Shown piece after piece: positions 1 to 10,612 of a stretch of 47,712 nucleotides of DNA. A model generated the notes under the pieces. It searched no databases and was not told where the DNA came from. It was given only the letters and a program-made list of their open reading frames with translations. This DNA comes from Zancudomyces culisetae (taxonomy: Eukaryota > Kickxellomycota > Harpellomycetes > Harpellales > Legeriomycetaceae). The first letter of the stretch is position 1, and the number at the start of each line of letters is the position of its first letter. The stretch covers positions 1 to 47,712 of the forward strand of contig LSSK01000182.1 in NCBI GenBank assembly GCA_001969505.1. Direction: 5' to 3'. The position numbers and the translations under genes are program-made.

Positions 1-234
1 AGTATTTTTTTCAATAACAATGATGTGCACAATTACTTTTTTCCATGTGCTGTGAGTATTGATTTTTTTTTCTTAAAACTTGTACTGTTTGCTAGTTGTT
101 TCAACCACATTTATTTGTACGATGCTCTAAGTATAATTGTAATAGTATTGCTATATCAATGCGCGATAAAAATAAAATTTGAATAGAAAATAAAACTAAA
201 CTCCAAGTGGTATATTCACCATCTTTTTAGTCAA

Positions 235-1827
235 TTACATATTGTTTCCATGAATATCAGTAACCAGTGGTAGTGAGAACATGCTACCCTGCTGGTATAC
301 GAGACCATTTGAGTTTTCATTATAGGCCTGCTGTTTCCTTTGTTGATAGTTTCCCACTCGGTAATCCGAGTCAAGGCCAGGATCTAAGCTCTTAACCGTT
401 CTTTGGCCAACTTGCGTATACCTCATATTGTTTGTCCCCTGCTTACTATCAACTTGTTCTTCAGGCCTTGTGTTATTTTTGTTGTAGAACTGTGGATATT
501 CTTCGCCAAATGGCATGGGATAATTTGATTTGGTTGGGCTACCATAATATGGACTTCTTATCTTGTTGTAATTAATCACGTTGGTATGCTCAGGCCCCAA
601 TGGATTGTTTATGTGTGCAAAGTTCATATCAGGAATCCGATTACTGTCCGCGTAGATGGTAGGAATTTTGGTGATTTGTTTGGGAAGTATTGTCGAAATA
701 TACGAATTATCGCCGGTCGGTGTCATTGAATCTAGTTCTAGATTATCATTCATGTTTCCTTTTCCCCACAACTGAGAGGTGTTGATTTTAGGCCCCAGCG
801 ACCCTGGGATAAAGCTATCACCCATATAGCTGCTATTCTTCTGATTTGGATGAGGAAGTTGTCGAGACATGTTTGTGACCATCTGGCTCTGGGGGTAGGG
901 TACTTCCGAAAGCGAGTTGATTCTGGGTTGACTCTGCTTTACTTCAATGTTTTTTGCGTAGCTCTGCAACTGCATATCTCGTGCATTTTGAATACCCATA
1001 TAACCTACATTGTTTTGAGTTGAGTGTACATAACTATCTCTGGAAACCTCAGGAATGTCGTACACTACTGGGTTGTAGCCACCATAGCCCTGTCCTGAGT
1101 AAAACATTTGATTTGGCATTGGTTCACCATAATAGCTATATTCTCCAAAGTTTATATCGTTGTCTAGTCGATAGAACTTTTTGGACTTTCGTGGCTGGTA
1201 TTTGTAGTCTGGGTAGAGAATCTTGTGTTTTTTCTTTTCTTCCTCAGCTTTAACTCTATACTCGTTCCTAATTTCACTTGTTTCTTCTCTCCACATTTTC
1301 CCTATTATACATGATATTTCCTTGTTGGAAACCCCTGGATTATTTTTTATCACCTCTGCCTGCTTATTTTTTCGGTAGAGAATAAATGCATTTGCCGGGC
1401 GAGGAGTTCGCTTTGGTTTTACTGATCTGTTCTCCTTCTTGCTCATATCATATCCAGATCCATCAAATTCTTTATTTCCCAATTCCAATCCTTCAAAGTT
1501 GGTATTTCCGTTATGTGAATTTATACAAGTAGGTGAAACATTCTGATCTTCGGTTTTAGTGGGAAGCTGTGTACCTAATGACCCTTTAGAGCCCAAGTTT
1601 TGTTGTTCCACCCCCATCTGAACCACGCCTTGTGATATTTCTGTGTTGTATACGCCATCTGCATAGCTTTGCATGACCTTATAGCCATTTAGCGAATGCG
1701 TGTCATAAATTTTACTGTTTTTATATTCTTCAGAACCATTGGAACTAGCTACCAATGTATTGATCTCATCACCTGGTGAGCACTTATCTGTTAATGTATT
1801 TAAATATTCAAGTTTTCCACTTTCCAT
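235..1827 (-). CDS. HMG-box transcription factor (MATA_HMG type)
   Basis: A 530-residue sequence-specific DNA-binding protein, presumably nuclear. One HMG box lies at about residues 139-213, opening with RPANAFILYRKNKQ and ending with LYPDYKYQPRKSKK. These are hallmarks of the MATA_HMG subfamily, which contains fission yeast Ste11 and Mat-Mc and budding yeast Rox1/Rfg1. The rest is low-complexity: an acidic, Ser/Asn-rich N-terminus and a long Asn/Gln/Tyr/Pro-rich C-terminus that could serve as a transactivation or repression region. The frame is open a further 17 codons upstream, but the first ATG is at 1827, so I start there. An upstream exon cannot be excluded. No SLA2 or APN2 mating-locus neighbour is visible, so a Ste11/Rox1-like regulator is more likely than a mating-type gene. 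Whether it is the Ste11 or the Rox1/Rfg1 orthologue cannot be decided by eye. Confidence 0.85.
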   Translation of the reverse strand: MESGKLEYLNTLTDKCSPGDEINTLVASSNGSEEYKNSKIYDTHSLNGYKVMQSYADGVYNTEISQGVVQMGVEQQNLGSKGSLGTQLPTKTEDQNVSPTCINSHNGNTNFEGLELGNKEFDGSGYDMSKKENRSVKPKRTPRPANAFILYRKNKQAEVIKNNPGVSNKEISCIIGKMWREETSEIRNEYRVKAEEEKKKHKILYPDYKYQPRKSKKFYRLDNDINFGEYSYYGEPMPNQMFYSGQGYGGYNPVVYDIPEVSRDSYVHSTQNNVGYMGIQNARDMQLQSYAKNIEVKQSQPRINSLSEVPYPQSQMVTNMSRQLPHPNQKNSSYMGDSFIPGSLGPKINTSQLWGKGNMNDNLELDSMTPTGDNSYISTILPKQITKIPTIYADSNRIPDMNFAHINNPLGPEHTNVINYNKIRSPYYGSPTKSNYPMPFGEEYPQFYNKNNTRPEEQVDSKQGTNNMRYTQVGQRTVKSLDPGLDSDYRVGNYQQRKQQAYNENSNGLVYQQGSMFSLPLVTDIHGNNM

Positions 1828-1940
1828 TTTGTTTTCTCTTCTATTTTCTGATCCTGACTTCGCAATGTTTCTAGCCACAGGAATGTACCAAATTGGCTTA
1901 TATCTATATGTTTATATCCAAACTAGCAATTAGCTTTGCC

Positions 1941-1960
1941 TATTTTCGCTTATTTTCGCT
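1941..1960. repeat. Tandem decamer in the HMG-factor promoter
   Basis: The ten bases TATTTTCGCT occur twice head to tail and are followed by a third partial copy (TAT). They lie about 115 bases upstream of the HMG-factor start codon. Such a pair could be a repeated factor-binding site, or a chance duplication in AT-rich DNA. Confidence 0.5.
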
Positions 1961-3453
1961 TATATATTTCCATGATCTTCAAAAAAAAAATAATCCTGTT
2001 TGGGTAGTATCCATACAAACCATACTCTTATTCAAGCACAGCTTGGTTAAAGGGAAGAATTATTGGGAAATATATATTTACAATCAGATGCTTATGCCGT
2101 TTATATCGACGTTTAATTACCTTCTGATGAGATTTTAACTCGCTATAATACTCTAGGAATAGGGGTTTTACCTTTAAACAATGTTTATTAAATGCAGTTT
2201 AGTAGTATTTTGTTTAATACCAGAGTGTATATAAATCAATGGTATTGTTAACTATTATTTCGAATAGGCCGATAACAAAAAGCTTCTTTTTTCAGAAATG
2301 ATGTCGATTACAGAACAATACCCTCTTTATATAAAACTTAAATAGTGGACTTTATCCAGTACTATGTTTATTTAGTTATATGGGTTTAGCTTTTTTTATA
2401 TACAATGCCAACTATTGTTGCCTGTCCATCTACTTATACTCTACACAATTATTCCTACTACCTACGTTTTTAGATCTTTTAATACCGCTATTTAATGTCC
2501 AAAGCCGCAAAATAACAGCTCTACAGCCTAATCAAAATGCATCAAACAATCTACCTGTGCCTTTTTTTTTTATCAATAGCAGTTTTTCTATTTCGCATAT
2601 TTTTTTGTTTAATGAAGCTGTATACCTAATTTTTTCCTGCTTTGTAGGATAAATTAATAAGCTTTTGGGATTCAAATAATCAGTTTTATTTTTATTTGTG
2701 TAGAGAATAATCAAAATTGTGTGAATACGGAAAATGCAGAAACACAATCATTCTTCACAATAGTTTTTAATTGTTTAAATACTTTTAAACGTTTTAATAA
2801 TGCTAAAGCATAAATATGCGTTAGAGCTTGGGCTTTGAAAAGTTGATATACCCTCTCCTCCAAGATGTTTATATTACACCGTAGGTTTTGTCGAATGAAT
2901 TCGCAAAGCTTGAGGTTATGTTCTTTTTTTTTCTCTTGTAGCAATTATCAAAGTCCCATTTATTCCCAAGTCTGAAACCTTGTATTCGTATGAAGGCATA
3001 ATCGAATAACCAAATAATCAAAAAAATGTAATTGTTTTCGGTTATATTCTCTGAAATTCATGTTTTGGATAAATCTAGCGAATATATTATTAGCCTTTTG
3101 TCTGTAATTTAGCGAACCTTTTCCCGGCTCTGCCATATTTTGAGATATTACTGGAGCTGGTAAAATATTTTTTGTTGCGGATTTAATGAAAAAAAAGAGC
3201 AGGACAGGCGCTTAATAAAGAGGTAACCAAGAGCGGATGAATAATGACAGCCAAATTAACAAACGTTTTTCGATATACACTTGCCAAACCATTGTTCACA
3301 CGCAAATCCTCGATTGGGTTACCCATTTGGTTTACATACATTTCCAATAATGCCCTTCTGCCCAACCGACAATACTCACTGTGTTTCTTGTGGAAACCAC
3401 AATGCTAATGTTGATTCTCTATCTATAAACCTTTTTTTTTCATAACAGCAGCC

Positions 3454-3711
3454 ATGTATCAAGGACAAGTCGGTAAAAAAAAAATAACTCTACCAACCGA
3501 AATATTTTTACAGATTATCCATAGCTATTCCCATACAATACGCCTTCGTGAAGCAGGCCATGTATCTCAAAACGACAGCAATGGAAACCTTTACTCTCCC
3601 AGATTTATAAGACAAATAATTTGCTTTCCCATGATTATTGAGGGATTTTTGAGTGAAAGACATCGTGAACCTGCCGCATTTCTCGTTCTTTATGGATTTT
3701 TAGAACTGTAA
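3454..3711 (+). CDS. Doubtful short ORF with an F-box-like motif
   Basis: An 85-codon frame starting at ATG. Its early segment LPTEIFLQIIHSY resembles the first helix of fungal F-box domains, which read LPxEILLxI. The ATG follows a pyrimidine-rich stretch ending in CATAACAG, which looks like a 3' splice site, so the frame could be an internal exon. I find neither a convincing upstream exon nor any other part of an F-box protein such as leucine-rich or WD repeats. It sits in the middle of a gene desert. It may be a small lineage-specific gene, a decayed fragment or chance. Confidence 0.15.
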   Translation: MYQGQVGKKKITLPTEIFLQIIHSYSHTIRLREAGHVSQNDSNGNLYSPRFIRQIICFPMIIEGFLSERHREPAAFLVLYGFLEL

Positions 3712-4780
3712 ATTCTTTTTTTCTGATGTATTTATTTTACAATGGACAAAAAAAAGTTCTGTATAACCAAACATGTTTAACCCAGAAACTTTTCATGGCT
3801 TAAAAAATAGGCTGATCCTTGGCTAACTACCTCCACTTTAAATTGATTTTCTAGCCACCGAGTAAGTGGGAAGGGGAGAATAGTCATTTCTGTAATCAAG
3901 TTGGTTGCAAGCTAGCAAAAAAAAATACCTTGAATCGAAATGCAAAAGCTAAATAGACCTATAACAATCCCAGACAGGCTAAAAACGCTTTTGAACGAAA
4001 TATTGGAAAATGGACGGACTATTTGCATCATTTCTTTTGTCCAGTTGTGGTTACACTTGAACTGTATGCATCATGTGGAGAATCTTATTCAAAGGTGAAG
4101 CGTGTGTGGTACGATTCTGTAGCGAATAATACAAGATTCGTTTATTTTGTGCAATGGATCGTTTTATTTACATCAGGGACAGTCTAATATACCTGTAGCC
4201 GACTAATGTTTAGAAAGCATATGAATGAGAATTCGTATTTTAGCATCACATAATACTCAGGTTCGGTGCCCCTTATCTATAAAAAAAAGGCCTGCTTAAA
4301 TGAAAGACTGATGTGTCTATTGTTATATTTTTCAATAGGTTGATGAGAATAGTTTTGTATAGGGTAGATGGCTTGGAGACTCTGAACAGTAGTGTGAACA
4401 TAAAAAAAATTAAAATCGTAGTGTAAATGTTCGTAAAAGTGTTAGTATAAACTTTTAATGTGGTTTTTGATAAACCCCAACCTATACCAGTTGCGGGTTT
4501 ATTCAAAAATATTCCGATAGCACCTGTAGAACTGCGAGGTAAAGCTTAGCACTAATACATTTTTTGTTTAACAACCTGGTAATAACTCAAGTTGCAACGA
4601 TGATGAATATGTCCTTGTAAAAATTTTTTTTTTAAAAAAAAGTTCTAGAAGCAGAATTGGAAAGAAATGATGTACATTCAGAGTTGACGCTTCAACATAG
4701 CGAAATTATTTTTGCAGCAAGCGTAATAAGATACCCTTTTTTCTACATATTTTGATTCATCCATAGATAGTACCGATGAT

Positions 4781-4790
4781 GGGGGGGGGG
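4781..4790 (+). repeat. G10 homopolymer
   Basis: Ten consecutive guanines followed by TGG, isolated inside very AT-rich DNA. Runs of A or T this long are common here; G runs are not. Confidence 0.9.
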
Positions 4791-4889
4791 TGGAAGTGGA
4801 TATTATCAGTTTTAGTTTGGATACAAAATCATCTTAATTCGATCAAGCACATACATTTCGCTCACAAATAAGCGTTGGATAAATTAAAT

Positions 4890-4899
4890 GAACAAAGAA
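4890..4899 (-). promoter_or_regulatory. Candidate Ste11-type TR-box
   Basis: The minus strand reads TTCTTTGTTC, an exact match to the fission yeast Ste11 TR-box consensus TTCTTTGTTY. It lies about 3 kb upstream of the HMG-factor start. It could be an autoregulatory site, but one such match by chance in 4 kb of AT-rich sequence is not improbable and the distance is large. Confidence 0.2.
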
Positions 4900-6055
4900 A
4901 TAGCAATAGGCAATAGCAATCTAAATTTATAGTAAGATCCAGACACTTTCCAAGCACTCGAGGCAGTGGAAAAAACACTTTAAATGGACCCACTGCATTA
5001 TAGATTTTCAAAGTCACAGCTGAAACGTTCCAGTTATTTTTATAACAACCATCTCTGACAAATAGACCCATACATCTCCAATATTCATTTTGGGTTTCCA
5101 TTTAACTGTATTCAAAATTCGGCTTTGCTGGTCCCAGTATATGGTAAATCCTAGCTTTTATCCATTACCCGATTTACGCATTTACGGGTTCACCAAGTCA
5201 CTTATTTTTCACATTGATAGTTGTTTACCAGCCTTGTTTGTGTATTATATTAAAGAATGTAGAAAAAGTTTTTGGAAAAGCAGGCACAATTCATGTAAAA
5301 AAAACAAAAAAGATCTAGATGCATTTTTATTCAGCTTTTGGAGAATTGAAAAAAATCACATCTAATTAACCAGAAATGTTTATACTTTTTCCGTCGATAG
5401 GAGAGTTGAATCATCTTTGCGGATAATAAACTCTGATTTTACCCTGTACATTCTCGGGTAGGTTCGAGGGTGTTTTGTTAGATAGCAGCAATTCGCATTT
5501 TTCATCTATAGTCCAAGATTTTGGTAATTATGAACAATAAGCGAAAATTAGGTGTGATTTAAGACAAAATAGAAGTATCTAAAAACCATTAGAGCTATTA
5601 CAAACCGGAATTTAGGAAAGAAAGTTCTATATTTAATCTCGGGTTATTGAAATTTTTTGAACGCTTGCAAGTATACACAAACTATTTACTTTACTATATG
5701 GCCTGTAGACCACGCTCCATTTTTTTACTGGCACCTACGCTGGCCTAGTCTAAATTTACTTGATCTTGAGGACGTTCAAATCTATAAATACGTAATTAAT
5801 ACGTGGAGAGATATTTCAGTTAAGCGCAGGGTACAACTCGAAGTATCAACAGCATTCTTTGTTGGTTTCGATAAAAAAATATAAGATTCTCAAGAGAAAA
5901 GATGTGGTGAGAACTTCATTAGCTGGAATGTGCTTGTGAGTGTTGACACAAAAACACATTTTTAAAAGCCGTTTACAAACAAGCACAGGTAAAATTAAGC
6001 TATAGGCAAATCTTTCAAAAAGAAAATTCGTAAAAAATATTAAATTAAATAAAAG

Positions 6056-8584
6056 CTAGAGTTTGTCTGGCTTCGAGAATTGCCGTTTTTTCACAACGTC
6101 AACATTGTAGGGCATAGTCACAACTATAGAATTATCATGGCCAAAAACAAAATCACCAGCAACTATCACATCATTATGCTTCTTGATACAATAAACATCA
6201 CCCTTTCCGGATTTTAAAACTTTGTTTAGATTCCAGGTGATGACATATGGGCCTGAGGAGGCAACAATCGTTGTTTCGACTCTTTTACTGCTGGTGAAAT
6301 AGTCAAAGTCAAGGTTGAACTTAGCCGGGGTAAATGAAACCTGTTTTTGGTTCATCAAAACAAGATGTTCGGGTCGTATGTATAGACGTTTTGGCATAGG
6401 TTTAGCATTTTGGGGAAAAGATGCTAAGAACCCTGTCCTTTTAATAAGCTTGTGTTTACTACTATCACCCGTTGGAGGGAGCAGAGTGTCAATAAGCAGA
6501 ATATGAGATCTGCAGGTAGCTATCACGTATCTTCCATCAGAAGTTACGTCCACACCAATTATAGGCTCTCCAAGAGCAGGTAGGGATGTTTTAGCTTTAA
6601 CACCAACTCTGTCAAATAGTCTAAGCTCGCCTTTACCACTGCCAACAACAAGATTTCCCTCGCTAGTTGTAGCAACTGATGTAAATCGCAGCTTGCTAGA
6701 GTATTGTTGTATTTGTGATTCACCGACTTTCAAGGTGGGAAGTCTTGGATCGATTTTAAATAAAGAGTTGTGTGAGATACCAACAAATGTTTGAGTAGGC
6801 GTGGTTTGTGCGTATCTAGACTCTGGAACAATATCACTTGGAATTAGATAATCCCCAAGCTTCCATTCCTCAACAACTTTCCCTACTTCCAAATCCATTT
6901 TAAATAAGCTGTTTGGGTTTTCCTTGTTTGTAAGTACTAAAACTGAATCTTGATTATGAAGCATAAGCTTCTCCGGAGTGAAAGTTATGTTTTTGGTATC
7001 AGTTATGTTATCTATAGTGGTAGATTTCTTGAGTTTTCCCCTATTTGTAAGCCCATAGACCAAAATATCGTTTCCCTGGAGCACATATGACCGCCCATCT
7101 TTATATCCTACGACCAGCTGGGTGTTTTGTTTTCTTGTACCCCCTCTAGGGATAGGGTGCTTGTTTTTTGTGGTATGTCGCTTCTTTGTTACATTTATCC
7201 CCTGAGAAGACTCATCCGATTCGTAGCCCTCAGAACTGTCCTGGTAAATCTCATCTTCACTTCGATCCTCCTCATCTAGCGCTTCATCCTCAGTCTCTGA
7301 AGTGTATCCTGAATCTGAAAAGCCTTCCTCACTGTTTTCATTGGATGAAGGTTGCAGTCCCTTGCTGGGATCAAGCGCACTTTCGGTGGTGTTAGTTATG
7401 TATTGTCTATCTCTTTCTGAAATCTTTTCCCAGCTCATCTTGTTATTAAACTCATAAGCTGCCTTGACCAATACCTTCAGCAGTGTACTATACGCATTAA
7501 CATCGGGAAATACTAGCGATAATGAATATGGAACTCCAAACCTGTCAAAGCTATTCCAACCTATTGTTTTGTTTTCGGAGTTGAGCATTGCATTCATCTT
7601 TGGCTCTATAAACTGCGATATGATATCGGTTTTTTCCGTATACACATTCATATAGTATTCAAGCTCTTTTGTTTTTATAACTTCGACTGTTACGCTCTTT
7701 TCAAGAGTTTTAAATGATTTGGCCATGACATCATACATCAATAACTCCCCAGCAACTTTTGTTTCGGTTTTTCCAACAGCCATGGCTTCAGGTTTGAATG
7801 GATACCTGTTTTTATCAAACTCACACTCGAGCTCTTTTAAAATAGTTTCCAGCTCCTCAGAAAATTTATCTGCCTCCTTTTCATCCGATTCCTTATCACC
7901 AGGCTCTTCTCCCTCACTTGGTTTCTTATCATTATATTTTTCTTCCTCATTTAGTTTCTTATCATTAGGTTTTTCTTCTTCATCAGATTTCTTATCACTA
8001 GCCTTTTCTTCTTCGTCTAGCTTCAATTTAGGCATTTCACTGACTAGGGACTCGATATCAGTATTGTCATTATTGCGAGTGTAGTTCATTAAAATAGCCT
8101 TAGCCGTGAAAAAAAACCTTTCGATATCTTTCAGTTTAGCATTATTATCTGCCTTATACACCATGAGACGTGTCTATTATTTATATTGTTTAATGTACTT
8201 TGAATATGCGATCAAATTGTAATATAATAGAGTGTAACTTATTAAGGTATTTAACATTTAGGTGAAAAATTGTAACCTTCAAAAAAAAAACACTATAAAA
8301 TGGTTGCTTACTGGCTTTTTAAAAGTTGTCCATGTAACACTATCCTTCGTACTGCCAAATTCATCCAATTCCGATAGTTCAAAGGCAACAAGCTTGTATT
8401 TTCCATCCTTTCCTATACCCGAAACCGTCAATTCAACCACTTCGTCCTCGCTTAATCCGATATTAATGCTCGCATTCTTCAACAGCTCCACCATTTTCTC
8501 CTCGGCCCTACCCTTTTTCTGGTATGACAATGTGCCGTTTTCCATGCCTAGAGTGCTGCCCTTCTTTTGCAGCTTTTGTGGCAT
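6056..8584 (-). CDS. VID27: VID27 family protein
   Basis: Vid27 is a conserved cytoplasmic fungal protein linked to vacuole import and degradation. The C-terminal 350 residues match the family's WD40/beta-propeller-like domain, with landmarks such as KVVEEWK, DPRLPTLK, LRLFDRVGVKAKT, LPALGEPIIGVDV and a tail ending in YNVDVV. Two exons are inferred: 8584-8312 and 8173-6056. The intron opens GTAAGC, closes AATAATAG and is in phase, giving 796 residues, close to the usual size of about 780. The splice joins a PH-like N-terminal half (WTTFKKP) to TRLMVYKADNNAKLKDIERFF, matching the layout of yeast Vid27. The N-terminus seems about 25 residues shorter than yeast Vid27. An acidic linker follows, with four 11-residue repeats. 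Without splicing, an ATG nine bases into exon 2 would give a 702-residue form lacking the first domain. Confidence 0.9.
7886..8017 (-). repeat. 33-bp repeats encoding an acidic 11-mer in VID27
   Basis: Four imperfect 33-bp units encode DEEEKASDKKS, DEEEKPNDKKL, NEEEKYNDKKP and SEGEEPGDKES. They form a charged linker between the N-terminal PH-like domain and the middle domain. Copy number is likely to vary between strains. Confidence 0.8.
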
Positions 8585-9039
8585 TTTTACTTTGAAACTT
8601 TTTAATATTAAATTATATTTTTTAAGCTTATGCTCAGGTGAGAGTAAATAATGAGGTTAATGATAAACGATATATCATAGTGACATTTAGGAATAAACTT
8701 CCTTCTTATACAGTGTATACTAGCTATAAATAAAAAGCTTTAAAAGAAAACTGGTGTTTCTTTAAAACTCAACACATCCTTTATAAAAATCCACGAACCA
8801 CATCTTCTTATCTTGTCAATCTATCAAATAGTTGTGTAAATGTCTAGAGGGATCTATTTAATAGGCTGAAATTATAGGTTAACAAAAATAAAGCTAGCAA
8901 ATTAAATAAATGCATAATATAAATCCGCGTCAATATTGAATAAAACAAGTGCCAAATAAAAGCAAGCAGCAAAAAAGTAATGAAATCCATCATAAGATAG
9001 GAAAAAAAGAAAAGAAAGCGGCCATATGGTTGTAGCAAG
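8585..9039. other. Intergenic region, VID27 promoter
   Basis: 455 AT-rich bases between the VID27 start and the end of the protoglobin gene, both on the minus strand. I looked here for an extra 5' exon supplying the missing Vid27 N-terminus and found none in frame. No other feature is evident. Confidence 0.5.
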
Positions 9040-10175
9040 CTATTTGGAATTAAATACCCTGGCAGTCACAAACCCTAAAACCAAGCCACCAACAGCAAAA
9101 GATACAAGATAGGGTATAAACTCACGACGAGTTTGGGTTGCGACTCCAAGGGCTTCTTTCTTCTTTGATTCGAAGCTAGTTTCAAGTAGCTGCTCATTCT
9201 CATAATCCTCGTTTATACAGTATTTGGTGAAAAGATCGTTTTGAATGTACAAAAACTTGTTAAATGCAGTGATAGTATTGGCCTTAGTCTCTTCATCCAA
9301 CTCGCTTATTCGACATATGGCATCAGTCAAGATTCCCGAAAGATAGCCGAAGAACGCAACAATGTGTATGTACTCAATTTTCACGGTTGTTTTCTTTTCT
9401 GGTGTATCTGAGTGGATTTTTGCGACCCAGTCGATGTATCGTAAAAATGAAAAGTCCCAGGTGGCTGACAGTACTTTATGTAGATATTTTTGCATCATCT
9501 CCTTTCGAAACTTAATTGGAGGTGAGTCTAATGAAAGAGATACCATGGTTTCTTTGGTTTTTGACTCGAATCCCTCCATATCTTCCAAGAACTTTGCCTA
9601 CAAAGAACAAACATACAAACTTAGATACAGAAAGCATATTATAACATGAGGTGATCGTCAGTAACAAAAACAACGGGTATAGTGGAGAGTTTAGTAACAG
9701 CGATAATAGAAGAGGTAGTTCATAAAATCAAAACTCTTTTGAAATTATTTTTACTGTAGACAAGAATATCTTGAAAATCCTGATATAGAACCAGTATAGG
9801 GAGAAAAATAGGAAAAAATAAAAATAGTAGATTTCGTAGAATATAGGTCTTACTCTTATAGCATCATATGATAGCATTTTAATAAAAAGCGCATCAACAA
9901 TAGAGGGAATTAGAGGATCAAGGATCGGTGCCGAGTTTTTAATTAGAATCTTATCTTTGTCAGTAAATCCAAGAAATGCACATATATAGTCATTTCTATA
10001 CTGCATGTCGTTGAACAAACTATGTGTCATAAATAAAAGTAAAGTTGCTGTTGGTATTTAAAGTGACTGAGTTTTCCTAATGTGGTAAGTATATTTTTTC
10101 GAATTCAAGTTATATAAAGTAATTGAAATGGCTTGAGGCTTACCGACTCCTTTCAATGTGGATGAATTCTGTCAT
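9040..10175 (-). CDS. Protoglobin-domain protein with C-terminal membrane anchor
   Basis: A heme-binding globin-sensor (protoglobin) fold is predicted, probably for gas sensing or redox chemistry; its role in fungi is not established to my knowledge. Inferred exons are 10175-10144, 10019-9854 and 9597-9040, with introns opening GTAAGC and GTAAGA and closing ATAG and GTAG, all in phase, giving 251 residues. Family landmarks in order: an N-terminal HIER..LFNDMQYR, the block FTDKDKILIKNSAPILDPLI, a SYDAIR helix, and PIKFRKEMMQKYLHKVL. Then comes KIEYIHIVAFFGYLSGIL, whose His144 is the likely proximal heme ligand, and AFNKFLYIQNDLFTKY. A short linker leads to one hydrophobic helix, FIPYLVSFAVGGLVLGFV, and a short basic end, as in tail-anchored proteins. 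Translation could instead start at 10030, giving 244 residues. I prefer the upstream exon because it supplies the conserved N-terminal motif. Confidence 0.8.
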
Positions 10176-10612
10176 TTTTGTGATGAATCGTGAATAAAAA
10201 TGTATTAATTTTAGTAGTTGTATAAATTTTATGGAAATAAAATACGAGGCTACAATTCAAATAACCTTAAACTATAACACAAAAGGTATTTAAGCTTATC
10301 AGCCATTATAAATTAGCAACAACACTAAACAAAGTGTAGATGCAATTAATTTTTAAACTATCTGATGATTTTTTTGTGTTGAATTAGGAAGTGAAAGCCA
10401 AATTGATAAAAAAAAACCATCGACAAATTATTTGATTGGATGACGAGCTACAAAAAAACACGTGCTAATTCAAAAGAAATAGCAGAGAAAATAGGAAAGC
10501 GAGCAGACTTCAACTCGAGTATAAGTTTATTGCTTTTGGGATATGTTATAAGGCGTAAACGATTAACTTAGGGAATAAATGGTAAAATATAAAATCGTAA
10601 ATCAACACAACA
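10176..10612. other. Intergenic region, protoglobin promoter
   Basis: 437 AT-rich bases between the protoglobin start and the stop codon of the first GAS gene, both on the minus strand. No gene or clear regulatory motif was recognised. Confidence 0.5.

Larger units (their letters stand above)
1828..6055. other. 4.2 kb gene-poor region upstream of the HMG factor
   Basis: I see no convincing gene here. Open frames are short (at most about 90 codons), compositionally biased and mostly lack recognisable motifs; one F-box-like exception at 3454-3711 is listed separately. The stretch is AT-rich with many A and T runs, one G10 tract and a tandem decamer close to the HMG start. It lies between the HMG-box start and the 3' end of VID27. 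It can hold the promoter of the transcription factor, a long 5' leader, non-coding transcripts or decayed sequence; the sequence alone does not separate these. Confidence 0.6.

Noticed and set aside
235-1827. Mating-type locus because of the MATA_HMG box
   Set aside because: No SLA2, APN2, homeodomain or alpha-box gene is nearby, and the protein is much longer than usual yeast MAT HMG proteins.
5461-5472. tRNA B-box-like GGTTCGAGG
   Set aside because: No CC follows at the right place, and no A box or cloverleaf can be drawn around it; no other convincing B box was seen in the window.
8279-8584. Separate 101-residue gene upstream of VID27
   Set aside because: It resembles the Vid27 N-terminus and joins VID27 in phase through a good intron; its own C-terminal end is intron sequence.
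9728-10030. Separate 100-residue protein
   Set aside because: Only its first 59 codons are protein-like (protoglobin start); the Phe/Tyr-rich rest is intron read-through after GTAAGA.
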